Positions 1 through 8,645 of a stretch of 64,000 nt of DNA are shown in pieces (the stretch's first letter is position 1; each line of letters opens with the position of its first letter). The notes beneath the pieces were generated by a model. That model was not told where the DNA came from and made no database searches. It saw nothing but the letters and a program-made list of their open reading frames with translations. The stretch covers positions 2,790,001 to 2,854,000 of the forward strand of contig NZ_FYEY01000001.1 of assembly GCF_900187385.1 (NCBI RefSeq), given 5' to 3'. This stretch comes from Streptomyces sp. 2114.4. Lineage in GTDB: Bacteria > Actinomycetota > Actinomycetes > Streptomycetales > Streptomycetaceae. A program made the position numbers and the translations under genes.

Positions 1-1
1 G

Positions 2-283
2 CTGCGGCTGCTCGTCCCCCCTGTGCGCACCACGCTGCGGACGGTGGGCGGCAGCCGGGTGCCCGAACTGAGCTGCTGCTTCGAGTCGTCCTGGCCCGGC
101 CTGTTCTTCGCGGGGCTGCTGACCGCTCCGTCGTTCGGCCCGTCGATGCGCTTCGTCCACGGCGCGGCGTTCACCGCGACGCGGCTGCTGCGCGGCGTAC
201 AGCGCCGGCTCGGCGACCGGCGCGGCGCAACCCGCATCCCCCGCCCGGCGCGGGACAGCGCGCCGGCCGCGCAAGGGACGTAA
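2..283 (+). CDS. FAD-dependent oxidoreductase, C-terminal fragment
   Basis: Partial gene entering from the left edge; only the last 93 codons are present, ending at a TAA. The visible tail reads PGLFFAGLLTAPSFGP followed by MRFVHGAAFTATRL. This closely matches the C-terminal end of flavin-containing monooxygenase/FAD-NAD(P) oxidoreductases of actinomycetes, where this segment closes over the flavin. The dinucleotide-binding motifs would lie upstream, outside the window, so the substrate and exact family cannot be told. It is convergent with the small minus-strand gene that follows. Confidence 0.6.
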   Translation: MRLLVPPVRTTLRTVGGSRVPELSCCFESSWPGLFFAGLLTAPSFGPSMRFVHGAAFTATRLLRGVQRRLGDRRGATRIPRPARDSAPAAQGT

Positions 284-307
284 GGCGCGCCCGACCGGCG
301 GCCGGTC

Positions 308-754
308 TCACTGACAGCGGTCCACGGCCTCGATGGTGCGGGCCGCCTCGCCGAGTGCCGCCCGCAGCACGGCCGGGTCGGTGGCCTCGGCGCCCGCACC
401 CTCCGGGGACACCAGCCAGCCGCTGCCGGTCACCGGCGGGTGCGCGGCGGCCCCTTCCCCGCACAGCGCCCCCAGCGCGATGCCCCTCCCGGAGGTCTGG
501 GTACACGCGCTGCCCGGCACGTCCCAGCCCGCCGCGGTACCCGCGGGCACCAGAAAGCCGAGGGTGTCGCAGACCCCGTCGTGCAGGACCGGGCCGACAC
601 CGTCCCGCAGCCGGAGGATGTCCACGGCCTCCAGCCCCTGCCGGGCGGGCACCGTCACGAGGTCGCACGCCTGCGCCGGTACGGCCGGTGCCCCGTCTGC
701 GACGGCCTGGCCCGCGGACCCGTTGCCGCCCCTGCTCACGCCGGTCTCCCACAC
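308..754 (-). CDS. conserved hypothetical protein, about 148 aa
   Basis: I do not recognise a functional domain. The protein is Ala/Gly-rich with no transmembrane segment and four cysteines, and it contains a block GVCDTLGFLVPAGTAAGWDVPG. My recollection is that similar sequences occur in other Streptomyces beside the same regulator. A GTG at 754 is preferred because GGAGG lies about 9 nt upstream; an in-frame GTG at 775 would add seven residues. The coding strand has strong GC3 bias, which supports a real gene. It is divergent from the regulator at 1000, so the two may share a control region. Confidence 0.6.
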   Translation of the reverse strand: MWETGVSRGGNGSAGQAVADGAPAVPAQACDLVTVPARQGLEAVDILRLRDGVGPVLHDGVCDTLGFLVPAGTAAGWDVPGSACTQTSGRGIALGALCGEGAAAHPPVTGSGWLVSPEGAGAEATDPAVLRAALGEAARTIEAVDRCQ

Positions 755-789
755 GGAGAACCCCTCCTCCTGCACACACCAGACCCTTT

Positions 790-818
790 ACACCGACTTC
801 AACGGTCAGGCGTGTCAA
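790..818 (-). promoter_or_regulatory. possible promoter of the small hypothetical gene
   Basis: On the minus strand a perfect TTGACA (813-818) is followed after 17 bp by GGTGTA (790-795), placed about 35 nt before the predicted GTG at 754. The -35 box is ideal but the -10 is poor, so this is tentative. Confidence 0.3.
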
Positions 819-999
819 CAGCTACGGCGGCGTAACGCTGCAAAGGATGGCAGTTCATGGCAGATCGCGCGCGAGATATCCGATTTGTGGCCAAACTCTG
901 CGTATCGGAGCCATCACAGCCGGTACGGTCAACCCGCCGCACCGCCAGGAGGCGGCATCGTCACCTGATGGCACGGAGAGGGCACGGAGAGGGTCCGCC

Positions 1000-2451
1000 A
1001 TGGCGTCGCCACCAGCAAGTTCAGCGTCGTCCCGCACCGTACCCGCCCGCCCGAACCTCGCTTTCCGACAGCTGCGCGGCCGGCTGTCACCGGGCGAGTT
1101 CGCGGCGGCGGTCCGACGGTCCGCCCGTGAGATCGGTGAACAGGTCTCGTGCGACGCCCGCTATGTGGGCCGCGTCGAGTCCGGGGAGATCCGGTGTCCG
1201 AACTACGCCTACGAGCGGGTGTTCCGGCACATGTTCCCCGGGCTCACGCTGCCCGACATGGGGTTCGCGCCGCGCGAGGCGGTACGCGGACGGGGGGCGC
1301 GTACCGCGGCGGCCGGCGCCGCGCCCCTGGCAACCGACCCCGACCACCGCGATACCTGTATCCAGATCCACGAGGAGAGCGACGTGCTGCGTCGCGCGTT
1401 CATCACCGGCGGCCCGGCGGCAGCCCTGGGCTTTGCCGCACTGCACCCCATCGAGGCCGCTGCCGCCGTCACATCCGCCCATGTACCGGGCCCGCGCGCC
1501 GCGGCGGGCGGCCGCGCCGGTGCCGCCGAGGCCACCGCCGTCGAGGAGGCGGTCCGGCAGATCCGGCTGCTGGACGACCGGCACGGCGCGGAGGGCATCT
1601 ACCGCCGCGCCACCCAGCCGCTGCGCGCCGCCTACGAGTTGCTGGACGCGGGCGTCCAGCGCCGCTCGGTGTCCGACCGGCTGCACGCCGGGGCGGGGGA
1701 ACTCGCCATCACGGTCGGCTGGTTGGCGCATGACTCGGGCCGCTTCGGCGACGCCCGCTCGCACTACGCGGAGGCGCTGGCCACCGCCCGGGTCTGCGGC
1801 GACGCGGCCCTGGAGGCCCACGCCTTCTGCAATACGGCCTTCCTCGCCCGCGATGCCGGGCGTCCGCGCGAGGCGGTGCGCGCCGCGCAGGCGGCCCAGC
1901 AGGCCGCCCGACAGCTGGCCTCGCCGCGGCTGCTGTCGCTGCTGGCCCTGCGCGAGGCGGGCGGCTGGGCGGTGCTGGCGGACCGCTCCGGCTGCGAGCA
2001 GGCGCTGGCCCGCGCGGAGCGGCACTTCGCGGGCGGGCCGCGGGACGGCGACCCGGAGTGGATGTCGTTCTACGGCGAGGCCGAACTGGAGGGGTTGGAG
2101 GCGCAGTGCTGGTCGGCCTTGGGTGAGGCGGGGCGTGCGGCGGAGCACGCGCGCCGGGCGGTGGCGCTGCAGGACCCCCACTTCACCCGCAATATCGCGC
2201 TGTTCACCGCGGAGCTCGCGGGCGATCTCGCGGACAGCGGGCAGCCCGAGGAGGCCGCCGTGGCCGGGTCCCGGGTGCTGACGCTGCTGGAGCAGGTCCG
2301 CTCGGCCCGTATCCGGTCGATGCTGGACGGCACGGCCCGGACGCTGCGGGCGCATCGCGACTGCGGCGCGGTCGCCGGCTTCCTGGAGCGGCACGCGGCA
2401 TCGGCCGTCTCGGAGGAGGACGGGACACCGGGGGCGGCCTCCGATGGCTGA
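1000..2451 (+). CDS. DNA-binding regulator with helical repeats (XRE/Tat-signal-like family)
   Basis: A 483-residue protein starting at ATG 1000 behind GAGAGG. Residues about 15-90 form a compact domain (LAFRQLRGRLSPGEFAAAVRR onward, with RYVGRVESGEIRCPNY) that fits an XRE-like helix-turn-helix. Around residue 130 is LRRAFITGGPAAALGFAAL, which resembles a twin-arginine segment; databases often label this family Tat pathway signal protein, but the DNA-binding domain ahead of it makes export unlikely. The remaining roughly 300 residues are Ala/Arg-rich helical repeats with TPR character. Likely a cytoplasmic regulator of development or metabolism; targets unknown. Confidence 0.75.
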   Translation: MASPPASSASSRTVPARPNLAFRQLRGRLSPGEFAAAVRRSAREIGEQVSCDARYVGRVESGEIRCPNYAYERVFRHMFPGLTLPDMGFAPREAVRGRGARTAAAGAAPLATDPDHRDTCIQIHEESDVLRRAFITGGPAAALGFAALHPIEAAAAVTSAHVPGPRAAAGGRAGAAEATAVEEAVRQIRLLDDRHGAEGIYRRATQPLRAAYELLDAGVQRRSVSDRLHAGAGELAITVGWLAHDSGRFGDARSHYAEALATARVCGDAALEAHAFCNTAFLARDAGRPREAVRAAQAAQQAARQLASPRLLSLLALREAGGWAVLADRSGCEQALARAERHFAGGPRDGDPEWMSFYGEAELEGLEAQCWSALGEAGRAAEHARRAVALQDPHFTRNIALFTAELAGDLADSGQPEEAAVAGSRVLTLLEQVRSARIRSMLDGTARTLRAHRDCGAVAGFLERHAASAVSEEDGTPGAASDG

Positions 2452-2551
2452 GGGCTGGGGCCGAGGGCTGAGGGCTGAGGCTGACCGTTGACGGCTGGCG
2501 GCTGACGGCTGAGGGCGCCAGGCCATGCAGCTCCCCCCACCCCCGAACCCA

Positions 2552-2598
2552 CCCCCGCCCCCTCCCCCGAAGGGGGAGGAGGGGGGAGGGGGCGGGGG
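2552..2598. terminator. C/G-tract hairpin between convergent genes
   Basis: A run of C5-G-C5-T-C5 is followed by GAA and then G5-A-GG-A-G6-A-G5-C-G5. It forms a very strong hairpin between the ends of the regulator and the histidine phosphatase gene, so it probably terminates transcription from both sides. The G-rich strand also has enough G-runs for a G-quadruplex. Confidence 0.55.
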
Positions 2599-2737
2599 AA
2601 GCACCACACAGCACGGTCAAGGCACGGCCAACGCGCAAGCAAAGTCAACGCACGGCCGCCGCCCAAGAAAAGTCAACGCCCAGCCGCCGCCCCGCGCCCT
2701 CCCCCGCGCTCTCCCCTGGCGGCTTCCGCCGCGCCCC

Positions 2738-3331
2738 TCAGCCGAGGTGCCCCGTGTCGTTCCACCGCTCGATGGCCGGTTCGCCGTAGGCCCAGCCGAG
2801 CACCGAGAGGGAGGTCGGCTCCAGCCGGATCCGAGCGGCGAAGGAGATGTCCAGGCCCAGCCAGCGGGCGCCCAGGGAGCGCAGGATGTGGCCGTGCGCG
2901 AAGACCAGCACGTCACGGTCGGCCGACCGCGCCCAGTCGACGACCTCGTCCGCCCGCGCGGCGACCTCGGCGAGCGTCTCGCCCTCCGGCACACCGTCGC
3001 GCCAGATCAGCCAGTCCGGCCGCCCCGATTTGATCTCGGCCGGCGTCAGGCCCTCGTACGCGCCGTAGTGGAACTCCATCAGCGCGTCCCACTGCTGCGC
3101 CCGGTCGCCGAAACCGGCCAGCTCGCAGGTCTCCTTGGCACGCACCAGGGGGCTGGTACGGACCTCGACGCCCGGCAGGCCGTCCCAGGGGGCGCGGTGC
3201 AGCCGCTCGCCCAGCAGCTTGGCGCCGCGCCGGCCCTCGTCCAGCAGCGGGACGTCCGTACGGCCGGTGTGCCTGCCGGACAGCGACCACTCGGTCTGCC
3301 CGTGCCTGGCCAGGAAAATGCGCGGTGCCAT
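2738..3331 (-). CDS. histidine phosphatase family protein (phosphoglycerate mutase-like)
   Basis: A 197-residue protein with the N-terminal signature [10 protein letters not shown] (residues 6-15), whose histidine is the phospho-acceptor of the family. [15 protein letters not shown] follows, then a mid-protein [13 protein letters not shown] block carrying the acidic general acid, and VFAHGHILR near residue 140 supplying the second active-site histidine. All core residues are present and the length is normal, so it should be an active cytosolic phosphatase; the substrate (phosphosugar, phosphoglycerate or nucleotide) cannot be read from sequence. The start at 3331 has GAGAGG about 7 nt upstream. 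The gene stands alone. Confidence 0.85.
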   Translation of the reverse strand: MAPRIFLARHGQTEWSLSGRHTGRTDVPLLDEGRRGAKLLGERLHRAPWDGLPGVEVRTSPLVRAKETCELAGFGDRAQQWDALMEFHYGAYEGLTPAEIKSGRPDWLIWRDGVPEGETLAEVAARADEVVDWARSADRDVLVFAHGHILRSLGARWLGLDISFAARIRLEPTSLSVLGWAYGEPAIERWNDTGHLG

Positions 3332-3489
3332 GGTCGTACCTCTCGCCGGCTTCCCGGCTGGTCGTTCTCGGTGCGGGCGGCGTTGACCGCGGGCCTTCCA
3401 TCATCGCGCACCGGGTCGATTTGTCCCCGGCCGGGGCGGCCGCCCTGCCGCTGACCGGCGGCGGGGCCCTTTTCCCTGCCGGGTGCGCG

Positions 3490-3645
3490 GTCCGGGCGCG
3501 GAGCGTGCCGCGGTCCGCCCGGGAGCTGCCCGAGGTCTGTCCGGGGGCCGCCCGAGGCCTGCCCGGAGCCCGTCCGAGGCCTGCCCGGGCCCTATGGGGC
3601 ACTTGGCCGGGACGTGCCGGGACGTGCCCGGAGTCCGTCGGGACG
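3490..3645. repeat. degenerate GC-rich repeats upstream of the nuclease operon
   Basis: The 388-bp gap between the phosphatase and the nuclease gene holds no convincing ORF. It contains several imperfect copies of a unit resembling CCCGAGGCCTGCCCGG and two of CGGGACGTGCC. The repeats could form alternative hairpins ahead of the operon; no clear promoter boxes are visible in them. Confidence 0.45.
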
Positions 3646-3719
3646 ACGCCGCCGTACACCGTACGGCCGCCACCGGGAGCGGCCTCCGCCGACGGCCGGT
3701 CCGTGGGTGGTCCCCCCGC

Positions 3720-5030
3720 ATGTCAGTGCCGGATGCGAGACTTCCGCGGGTGAACGTTTTCCGCGACAGCCGCCCCGCGCCGGCCGCCTCCTCGGCCGGG
3801 TCGCCGACGGCGGCACCGAGTCCGCCGCCGGAGGCAGCTCCCCGCGTGGGCCGGGCCAGGCTCATCGAGCTGCGCGGCCCCGGCGTACACCCCCGTCCCC
3901 TCGACGCCCGCGCACTGGCCGCGCTGGCCGCCAACCCCGGCTGCCACCGCCGTGCGCTGCTGGACGGCGCGGGCATCGACAAGGGCGCGCTGGCCCGGGC
4001 GCTGGGCTCGCCCGCGGCGTACGGCCAGTCCCAGTTCGCGCTCGTCCGCGGCACTGCCTTCGAGGCCCGGGTGAAAGCCGACGGCGGCACGGAACTGCTG
4101 CGGCTGGTGCACGAGCGGCTGGCGCCCGGCACCCCGGCGCCCGTGCCCGAGGAGGTCGCCACCCCGGATCTGTCCGCGGCCGGGCCCGCGGGCCGGGCGG
4201 CGCGCACGGCGCTGGCGCTGCGCGACGCGACCGCGGCCGGCGGCTGGGCGCTGCTCGACCACCCGATGCTGGCCGTCGAGGTGGCCGGGTCGCCCGCCTA
4301 TGTGGAGCCGGACGCGGTGGTGGTGCATCCGGACGGCAGCTGGACGGTCGTCGAGATCAAGTCCTTCCCGATGATCGACGGTTCGGCGGATGCCGCCAAG
4401 GTGGGCGCCGCGGCGCGGCAGGCGGCGGTGTACGTCCTCGCCCTGGAGCCGGTGGCCCGGCACGCCGGCGCCCGCACCGGCCGCACGGTCCACGTCCGCG
4501 ACCGGGTGCTGCTGGTGTGCCCGAAGGACTTCTCCAACCTCCCCACGGCCGCCGCCGTCGACGTCCGCAAGCAACTGGCCACCACCCGGCGGCAGCTGGC
4601 CCGTCTGACCCGGGTCGAGGAGATCGCCGCCGCCCTGCCCGCACGGACCACCTTCGACCTGCGGCTCGCGGACGACGGGAAGACGGCGACCCGCCCGCCC
4701 GAGGAGCTGGCCGAGGCCGTCGAGGCGGTCGGCGCGGCCTACGCCCCCGAGTGCCTGGCCGCCTGCGAGCTGGCCTTCCACTGCCGTACGCGCGCCCGTC
4801 AGGACGGTGCGGTGGAGGCGCTGGGGCGCGGTGTACGGGGCGAGTTGGGCGGCCTGCGCACCATCGAGGAGGTGCTGACGGCGGCCGCCCCGGACGGGGC
4901 GGGCCCCACGGACCCGGGCGGTGAGGACCCGGCCGTGGTGGCGCTGCGCCGGGCCGCCGCGCTGCGCGCCGAGGCGCTGGCCGGCGCCGCCGTGCCGACG
5001 CCGCGGACAAAGGAGCCGGGATGTCACTGA
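3720..5030 (+). CDS. PD-(D/E)XK nuclease with Cas4/Dna2-like Fe-S cysteines
   Basis: About 436 residues. It shows the ordered motifs of RecB/Cas4-type nucleases: Cys75 in ANPGCHRRALLDG; Glu115 in RGTAFEARV; Asp198 in YVEPDAVVVH; Glu212 and Lys214 in VVEIKSF; Gln234 and Tyr238 in RQAAVYVL (the QxxxY helix); then Cys345, Cys349 and Cys355 in PECLAACELAFHC. One upstream cysteine plus a downstream triad is the layout that holds a 4Fe-4S cluster in Cas4, AddB and Dna2, although the first spacing here is C-x3-C rather than the usual C-x2-C. Predicted to cut single-stranded or flap DNA. It overlaps the next gene by 10 bp, so translation is probably coupled. GTG at 3750 is an alternative start; neither start has a strong ribosome site. 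Confidence 0.8.
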   Translation: MSVPDARLPRVNVFRDSRPAPAASSAGSPTAAPSPPPEAAPRVGRARLIELRGPGVHPRPLDARALAALAANPGCHRRALLDGAGIDKGALARALGSPAAYGQSQFALVRGTAFEARVKADGGTELLRLVHERLAPGTPAPVPEEVATPDLSAAGPAGRAARTALALRDATAAGGWALLDHPMLAVEVAGSPAYVEPDAVVVHPDGSWTVVEIKSFPMIDGSADAAKVGAAARQAAVYVLALEPVARHAGARTGRTVHVRDRVLLVCPKDFSNLPTAAAVDVRKQLATTRRQLARLTRVEEIAAALPARTTFDLRLADDGKTATRPPEELAEAVEAVGAAYAPECLAACELAFHCRTRARQDGAVEALGRGVRGELGGLRTIEEVLTAAAPDGAGPTDPGGEDPAVVALRRAAALRAEALAGAAVPTPRTKEPGCH

Positions 5031-6580
5031 TCGAGACGCTGGCCCGGATGGAGGCGGTCGCCGCGGGCCGGGCGCAGCCGCGCTGCACGGCCCTGCACCG
5101 CCATCTGTCCGAACGCCCTTTGGTCTTCGTGCCGCTGACGACCGCGGGCGAGGCCGGCGCCCCGCTGGGCGCGCTGGTCGGCACGGACCGCGAGAAGCCG
5201 GTGCTGCTGGCCGTTCCGCAGCCGCGCGACCGCGATCTGCGGTTCGCCTTCCTCGCCGAGCTGGCGGAGACGGTGTTGCCGTATGTGGACGGCTACGCGG
5301 ACGCCATCGGGTTCGAGGAGCGCAAGGAGACCGATCCGGAGACCGGCAAGAAGGTCCCGGTGCAGGTCGAACTGTGTGCGGACGCACCGCAGTTGATCGT
5401 GCCGAGCGCCGCGGGGATCGAGTTCGTCCGGCTGCTGGGACGTTCGATGCGGTTCCGGCGCACGGCCGAGCAGGAGCCGGAGACGCCGTACCCCGCGCCG
5501 CCGCACGTCCCGCTGCTGGGCCGCTGGCTGACCCATTTCGGCGAGCGGGCGCGGGTTCCGGGCGCGAGCCTGCTGCTGTCCATGACGGGCCTGCTGACCC
5601 GCCACTGGGCGACCGGCCAGAGCGTGCTGGAGGACCAGCACCTGGGTGCCCTGCTCTCCTGGATCGACCCGCCGCCGGGGATGTCGGGCCGGGAGGCGGC
5701 CGAGCGTGCGGAGTCGGCGCGCGACGCGGCGGGGCAGCTGCTGTGCCCGCCGGCCGGCCCGGCCACCGACCCGGCGTTCGACAACCGGCTGCTGGCCCCC
5801 GCGATGGCCCGTTACGACGCCGGGCTGCCGGGCGCCGAGGACGCGCTCCGCGCCCTGGTCGAGGGGCAGTTGCGGCCGGCCTGGGACGCCGTCTGGCACG
5901 GTCTCGACCTGTTGCGGGCGCTCCCCGAGGGCGCCCACGTCGCCGACCGCTGGAAGCGCGACCGCTGGTCGTACACGGCGCACCGCGACCGGGTGCGCGC
6001 CGGGGAGCCCCCGCAGCCCCGGCAGGACGACGCGGTCACCGCCGCGCAGAAACTGTCCGCCCGGGAGACGGCCCAGGCCCAACTGGACGCCCAGGAAGCC
6101 CTGGACGATCCGCTGGTGATGGCGGGACGGCGGCTGGCCGGTGAGGCGTTCCAGGGCACGGTCACCGCCGTCGAGATGGCCTTCTCCGAGGGCAAGCGGC
6201 CGATGCCGCGCCCGCTGGTGACGCTGTGGACGGCCGACCGCCCGCAGCTGTCCGAGGGCGGCAAGCTCTACCGCCCCCTCGCGGACGGCAGGACGCAGAG
6301 CGCCGAATACGTCGCGCCCGTGGCCGGGGAGCCGGGCGCCCTGGTGGTGCGGCTGACGGGCGGGATGGGGCGCGGGAAGACCCCCGAGCCCGGTTCGGTG
6401 CCGGAGCCGGACGACACGGTGTGCTGGACGCTGTTCGAACACGCACCGCGCGGCGGCCCGGAGCTCCCGGACCCCGAGGACACCCCGTGGACCCACGGCG
6501 GCCCCCCGCCCGGCCCCGCCGGCCCCGCGCAGGCTCCGTACGACACCCCCGACCCCGTGACCACGGAGGACTTCCTGTGA
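5021..6580 (+). CDS. protein of unknown function in nuclease-helicase operon
   Basis: A 519-residue soluble protein that I cannot assign to a family. It has an N-terminal alpha/beta-looking part (residues 1-140, with LVFVPLTTAGEAGAPLGALVG) and a helical middle with conserved-looking WLTHFGERARVPGASLLL. A charged, helix-rich segment around residues 290-380 (RWKRDRWSYTAHRDRVRAG) follows, then a beta-rich end and a proline-rich tail. There are no membrane segments, Walker motifs or obvious nuclease motifs. Its ATG lies 10 bp inside the nuclease gene with AGGAG just upstream, and 40 bp separates it from the helicase gene. By context it should be a scaffold, DNA-recognition or regulatory subunit acting with both enzymes; that is inference. 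Confidence 0.75.
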   Translation: MSLIETLARMEAVAAGRAQPRCTALHRHLSERPLVFVPLTTAGEAGAPLGALVGTDREKPVLLAVPQPRDRDLRFAFLAELAETVLPYVDGYADAIGFEERKETDPETGKKVPVQVELCADAPQLIVPSAAGIEFVRLLGRSMRFRRTAEQEPETPYPAPPHVPLLGRWLTHFGERARVPGASLLLSMTGLLTRHWATGQSVLEDQHLGALLSWIDPPPGMSGREAAERAESARDAAGQLLCPPAGPATDPAFDNRLLAPAMARYDAGLPGAEDALRALVEGQLRPAWDAVWHGLDLLRALPEGAHVADRWKRDRWSYTAHRDRVRAGEPPQPRQDDAVTAAQKLSARETAQAQLDAQEALDDPLVMAGRRLAGEAFQGTVTAVEMAFSEGKRPMPRPLVTLWTADRPQLSEGGKLYRPLADGRTQSAEYVAPVAGEPGALVVRLTGGMGRGKTPEPGSVPEPDDTVCWTLFEHAPRGGPELPDPEDTPWTHGGPPPGPAGPAQAPYDTPDPVTTEDFL

Positions 6581-6620
6581 ACCGCGCCCGGCACCCGGCC
6601 GCCCCGGGGAGCATTGCCGC

Positions 6621-8018
6621 ATGACGGCCCCTCAGGACTCCCCCGCACCCGTGCCCGCCCCCGCGGCCAAGAGCTTCGATCCGGCCGCGGCGGCCGCGGC
6701 GGCCACCGAAGCGATCCTGCACGACACCCTGCACGGCTCCCGGCGCGGGGTGGTCGTCGACTCCCCGCCCGGCGCCGGCAAGTCCACCCTCGTGGTGCGG
6801 GCGGCCCGCGAACTGGCCGCCGCCGGACGCCCGCTGATGGTGGTCGCGCAGACCAACGCCCAGGTCGACGACCTCGTGCTGCGGCTCGCCGAGAAGGACC
6901 CCCAGCTGCCGGTCGGCCGGCTGCACAGCAGCGAGCCCGGCGCGTTCGACCCGGCGCTGGCCGAACTGCCCGCGGTCCGTACGTCCGCGAAGGCCGCCGA
7001 TCTGGCCGGGATGGACATCGTCGTGTCGACGGCCGCGAAATGGGCCTACACCAAAGTCGACGAGCCCTGGCGGCACGCCATCGTGGACGAGGCCTACCAG
7101 ATGCGGTCCGACGCGCTGCTGAGCGTCGCCGGGCTCTTCGAGCGGGCGCTGTTCGTCGGCGACCCGGGTCAGCTGGATCCGTTCAGCGTGGTCGGCGCGG
7201 AGCAGTGGGCGGGGCTGGCGTACGACCCGTCCGCGAGCGCGGTGTCCACCCTCCTGGCCCACAACCCCGATCTGCCGCAGCACCGGCTGCCGGTCTCCTG
7301 GCGGCTGCCCGCCTCGGCCGCGCCGCTGGTCTCCGCCGCGTTCTACCCGTACACCCCGTTCCGCAGCGGTACCGGCCACGGCGACCGCCGGCTGGCGTTC
7401 GGGGTGCCGGGCGACGGCTCGGGGGTGGACCGGGTCCTGGACGAGGCCGCGGAGTCGGGCTGGGGCCTGCTGGAACTCCCCGCCCGCCGTACGCCGCGTA
7501 CGGACCCGGAGGCGGTCCGCGCGGTGGCCCAGGTCGTGCGCCGGCTCCTGGACCGCGGTGGCGCCGCGAGCAGCGAGGCCCGGCGGGACCCGGACGGCGG
7601 GGCCGCCGTCCCGGTGCCGCTCACGGCGGCCCGGATCGCGGTCGGCACGGCCCACCGCGACCAGGCGGCGGCCGTCCGCGCCGCGCTCGCCGAGCTGGGG
7701 GTTTTTGGGGTCGCGGTGGACACCGCCAACCGCCTCCAGGGCCGCGAGTTCGATGTCACGGTCGTCCTGCACCCGCTCTCCGGCCGCCCCGACGCCACCG
7801 CGTTCCATCTGGAGACCGGCCGGCTGTGTGTGCTCGCCTCCCGCCACCGGCACGCCTGCATCGTGGTCTGCCGGGCGGGCGTCGCCGACCTGCTGGACGA
7901 GCACCCCTCGACCGAGCCGGTCCGCCTCGGCGTCACGGTCAAGTTCCCGGACGGCTGGGAGGCCAACCACGCCGTCCTCGCCCACCTGGCGGAACACCGG
8001 GTGGCGTGGCGTCCTTGA
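6621..8018 (+). CDS. compact SF1 helicase / AAA ATPase (Upf1/Dna2-like)
   Basis: A 465-residue ATPase. Motif I is SPPGAGKST (residues 48-56), motif II HAIVDEAYQM (Asp156, Glu157) and motif III GDPGQLDP (180-187). An arginine-containing SWRLP lies near 226. Motif V is VDTANRLQGREFDVTVV (367-382) and motif VI LETGRLCVLASRHRHA (397-412). This set and order is that of superfamily 1 helicases, closest to the SF1B Upf1/Dna2 type, but with little room for the accessory 1B and 2B subdomains. It is expected to translocate on single-stranded nucleic acid. It is the third gene of a same-strand operon with the Fe-S nuclease; together they carry both activities of eukaryotic Dna2 on separate chains. Confidence 0.85.
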   Translation: MTAPQDSPAPVPAPAAKSFDPAAAAAAATEAILHDTLHGSRRGVVVDSPPGAGKSTLVVRAARELAAAGRPLMVVAQTNAQVDDLVLRLAEKDPQLPVGRLHSSEPGAFDPALAELPAVRTSAKAADLAGMDIVVSTAAKWAYTKVDEPWRHAIVDEAYQMRSDALLSVAGLFERALFVGDPGQLDPFSVVGAEQWAGLAYDPSASAVSTLLAHNPDLPQHRLPVSWRLPASAAPLVSAAFYPYTPFRSGTGHGDRRLAFGVPGDGSGVDRVLDEAAESGWGLLELPARRTPRTDPEAVRAVAQVVRRLLDRGGAASSEARRDPDGGAAVPVPLTAARIAVGTAHRDQAAAVRAALAELGVFGVAVDTANRLQGREFDVTVVLHPLSGRPDATAFHLETGRLCVLASRHRHACIVVCRAGVADLLDEHPSTEPVRLGVTVKFPDGWEANHAVLAHLAEHRVAWRP

Positions 8019-8175
8019 GGAGATCGTGACGTCCTGGGGGGGGCGTGGCGTGCCGAGAGGCGTGGCGTCACCCCTCCCCTCGTCGGCCCGGGAACGGCGG
8101 CGGCGGACACCCGCGCCTGCCCCCTTGCGCGGGGCGGGACAATGGAATGCGGCACACGATCTGGGAGGTAGGTAC

Positions 8176-8559
8176 ATGTCCGAGCCGCGACCGGCTCCCG
8201 ACCCGCGTGGTACGGCGCCGGGACCACGGCGGATGAAGCCCGCGCAGCTGCTCTTCGAGCCGCCCGAGGCCGTCACCGACCCCGAGCACTTCTTCGGCCT
8301 GGAGTCGATGGAGGACCCGCGCGAGCTGCTCGGCCGCGCCACGGAGCTGGCGCTCGCCTTCCGCGCCGCGGCCGACCGCGCCACGGAGTTCCAGGCGCTG
8401 GCCGCCGCCCAGCTCGCCGACCCCAGCCGGTTCGACCGGATGCCGCTGGCCGCGCTCGCCGAGCAGGCGGAGTGGACCGAGGACTACGCCCGGAAAATGA
8501 TCGAGTTCGGCCGCGGCCTGATGCGCAGCGGCAGCACCCTGCCGGGCGAGACGGACTGA
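8176..8559 (+). CDS. small helical protein, possible last gene of the nuclease-helicase operon
   Basis: A 127-residue protein with ATG at 8176 behind an excellent GGGAGGT. It is predicted all-helical after residue 40; the final part (PLAALAEQAEWTEDYARKM) has the spacing of a helix-turn-helix, though this is weak. No membrane segments or cysteines. It lies 157 bp after the helicase gene on the same strand, so it could be the operon's last gene or separately transcribed. I do not recognise the family; it is probably conserved in Streptomyces. Confidence 0.65.
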   Translation: MSEPRPAPDPRGTAPGPRRMKPAQLLFEPPEAVTDPEHFFGLESMEDPRELLGRATELALAFRAAADRATEFQALAAAQLADPSRFDRMPLAALAEQAEWTEDYARKMIEFGRGLMRSGSTLPGETD

Positions 8560-8611
8560 GCGCCCCGGCCCGGCGGCCGCCCCGGGAACCCCGTCCGCAC
8601 CACCCGCCTCA

Positions 8612-8645
8612 CCACGGCTCATGGTCCATGATCATGAGCCGGTGG
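8612..8645 (+). terminator. probable terminator after the nuclease-helicase operon
   Basis: GGCTCATG (8616-8623) and CATGAGCC (8633-8640) form a perfect 8-bp stem, extended by CCAC/GTGG with one bulge, about 55 bp after the stop codon of the small protein gene. Confidence 0.5.

Noticed and set aside
355..999. Upstream extension of the regulator reading frame
   Set aside because: The extension is antisense to the small minus-strand gene and Arg/Pro-rich; ATG 1000 has a good ribosome site.
3720..5030. Cas4 of a CRISPR system
   Set aside because: The motifs are Cas4-like, but there is no Cas1/Cas2 gene or CRISPR array in the window and the operon partners differ.
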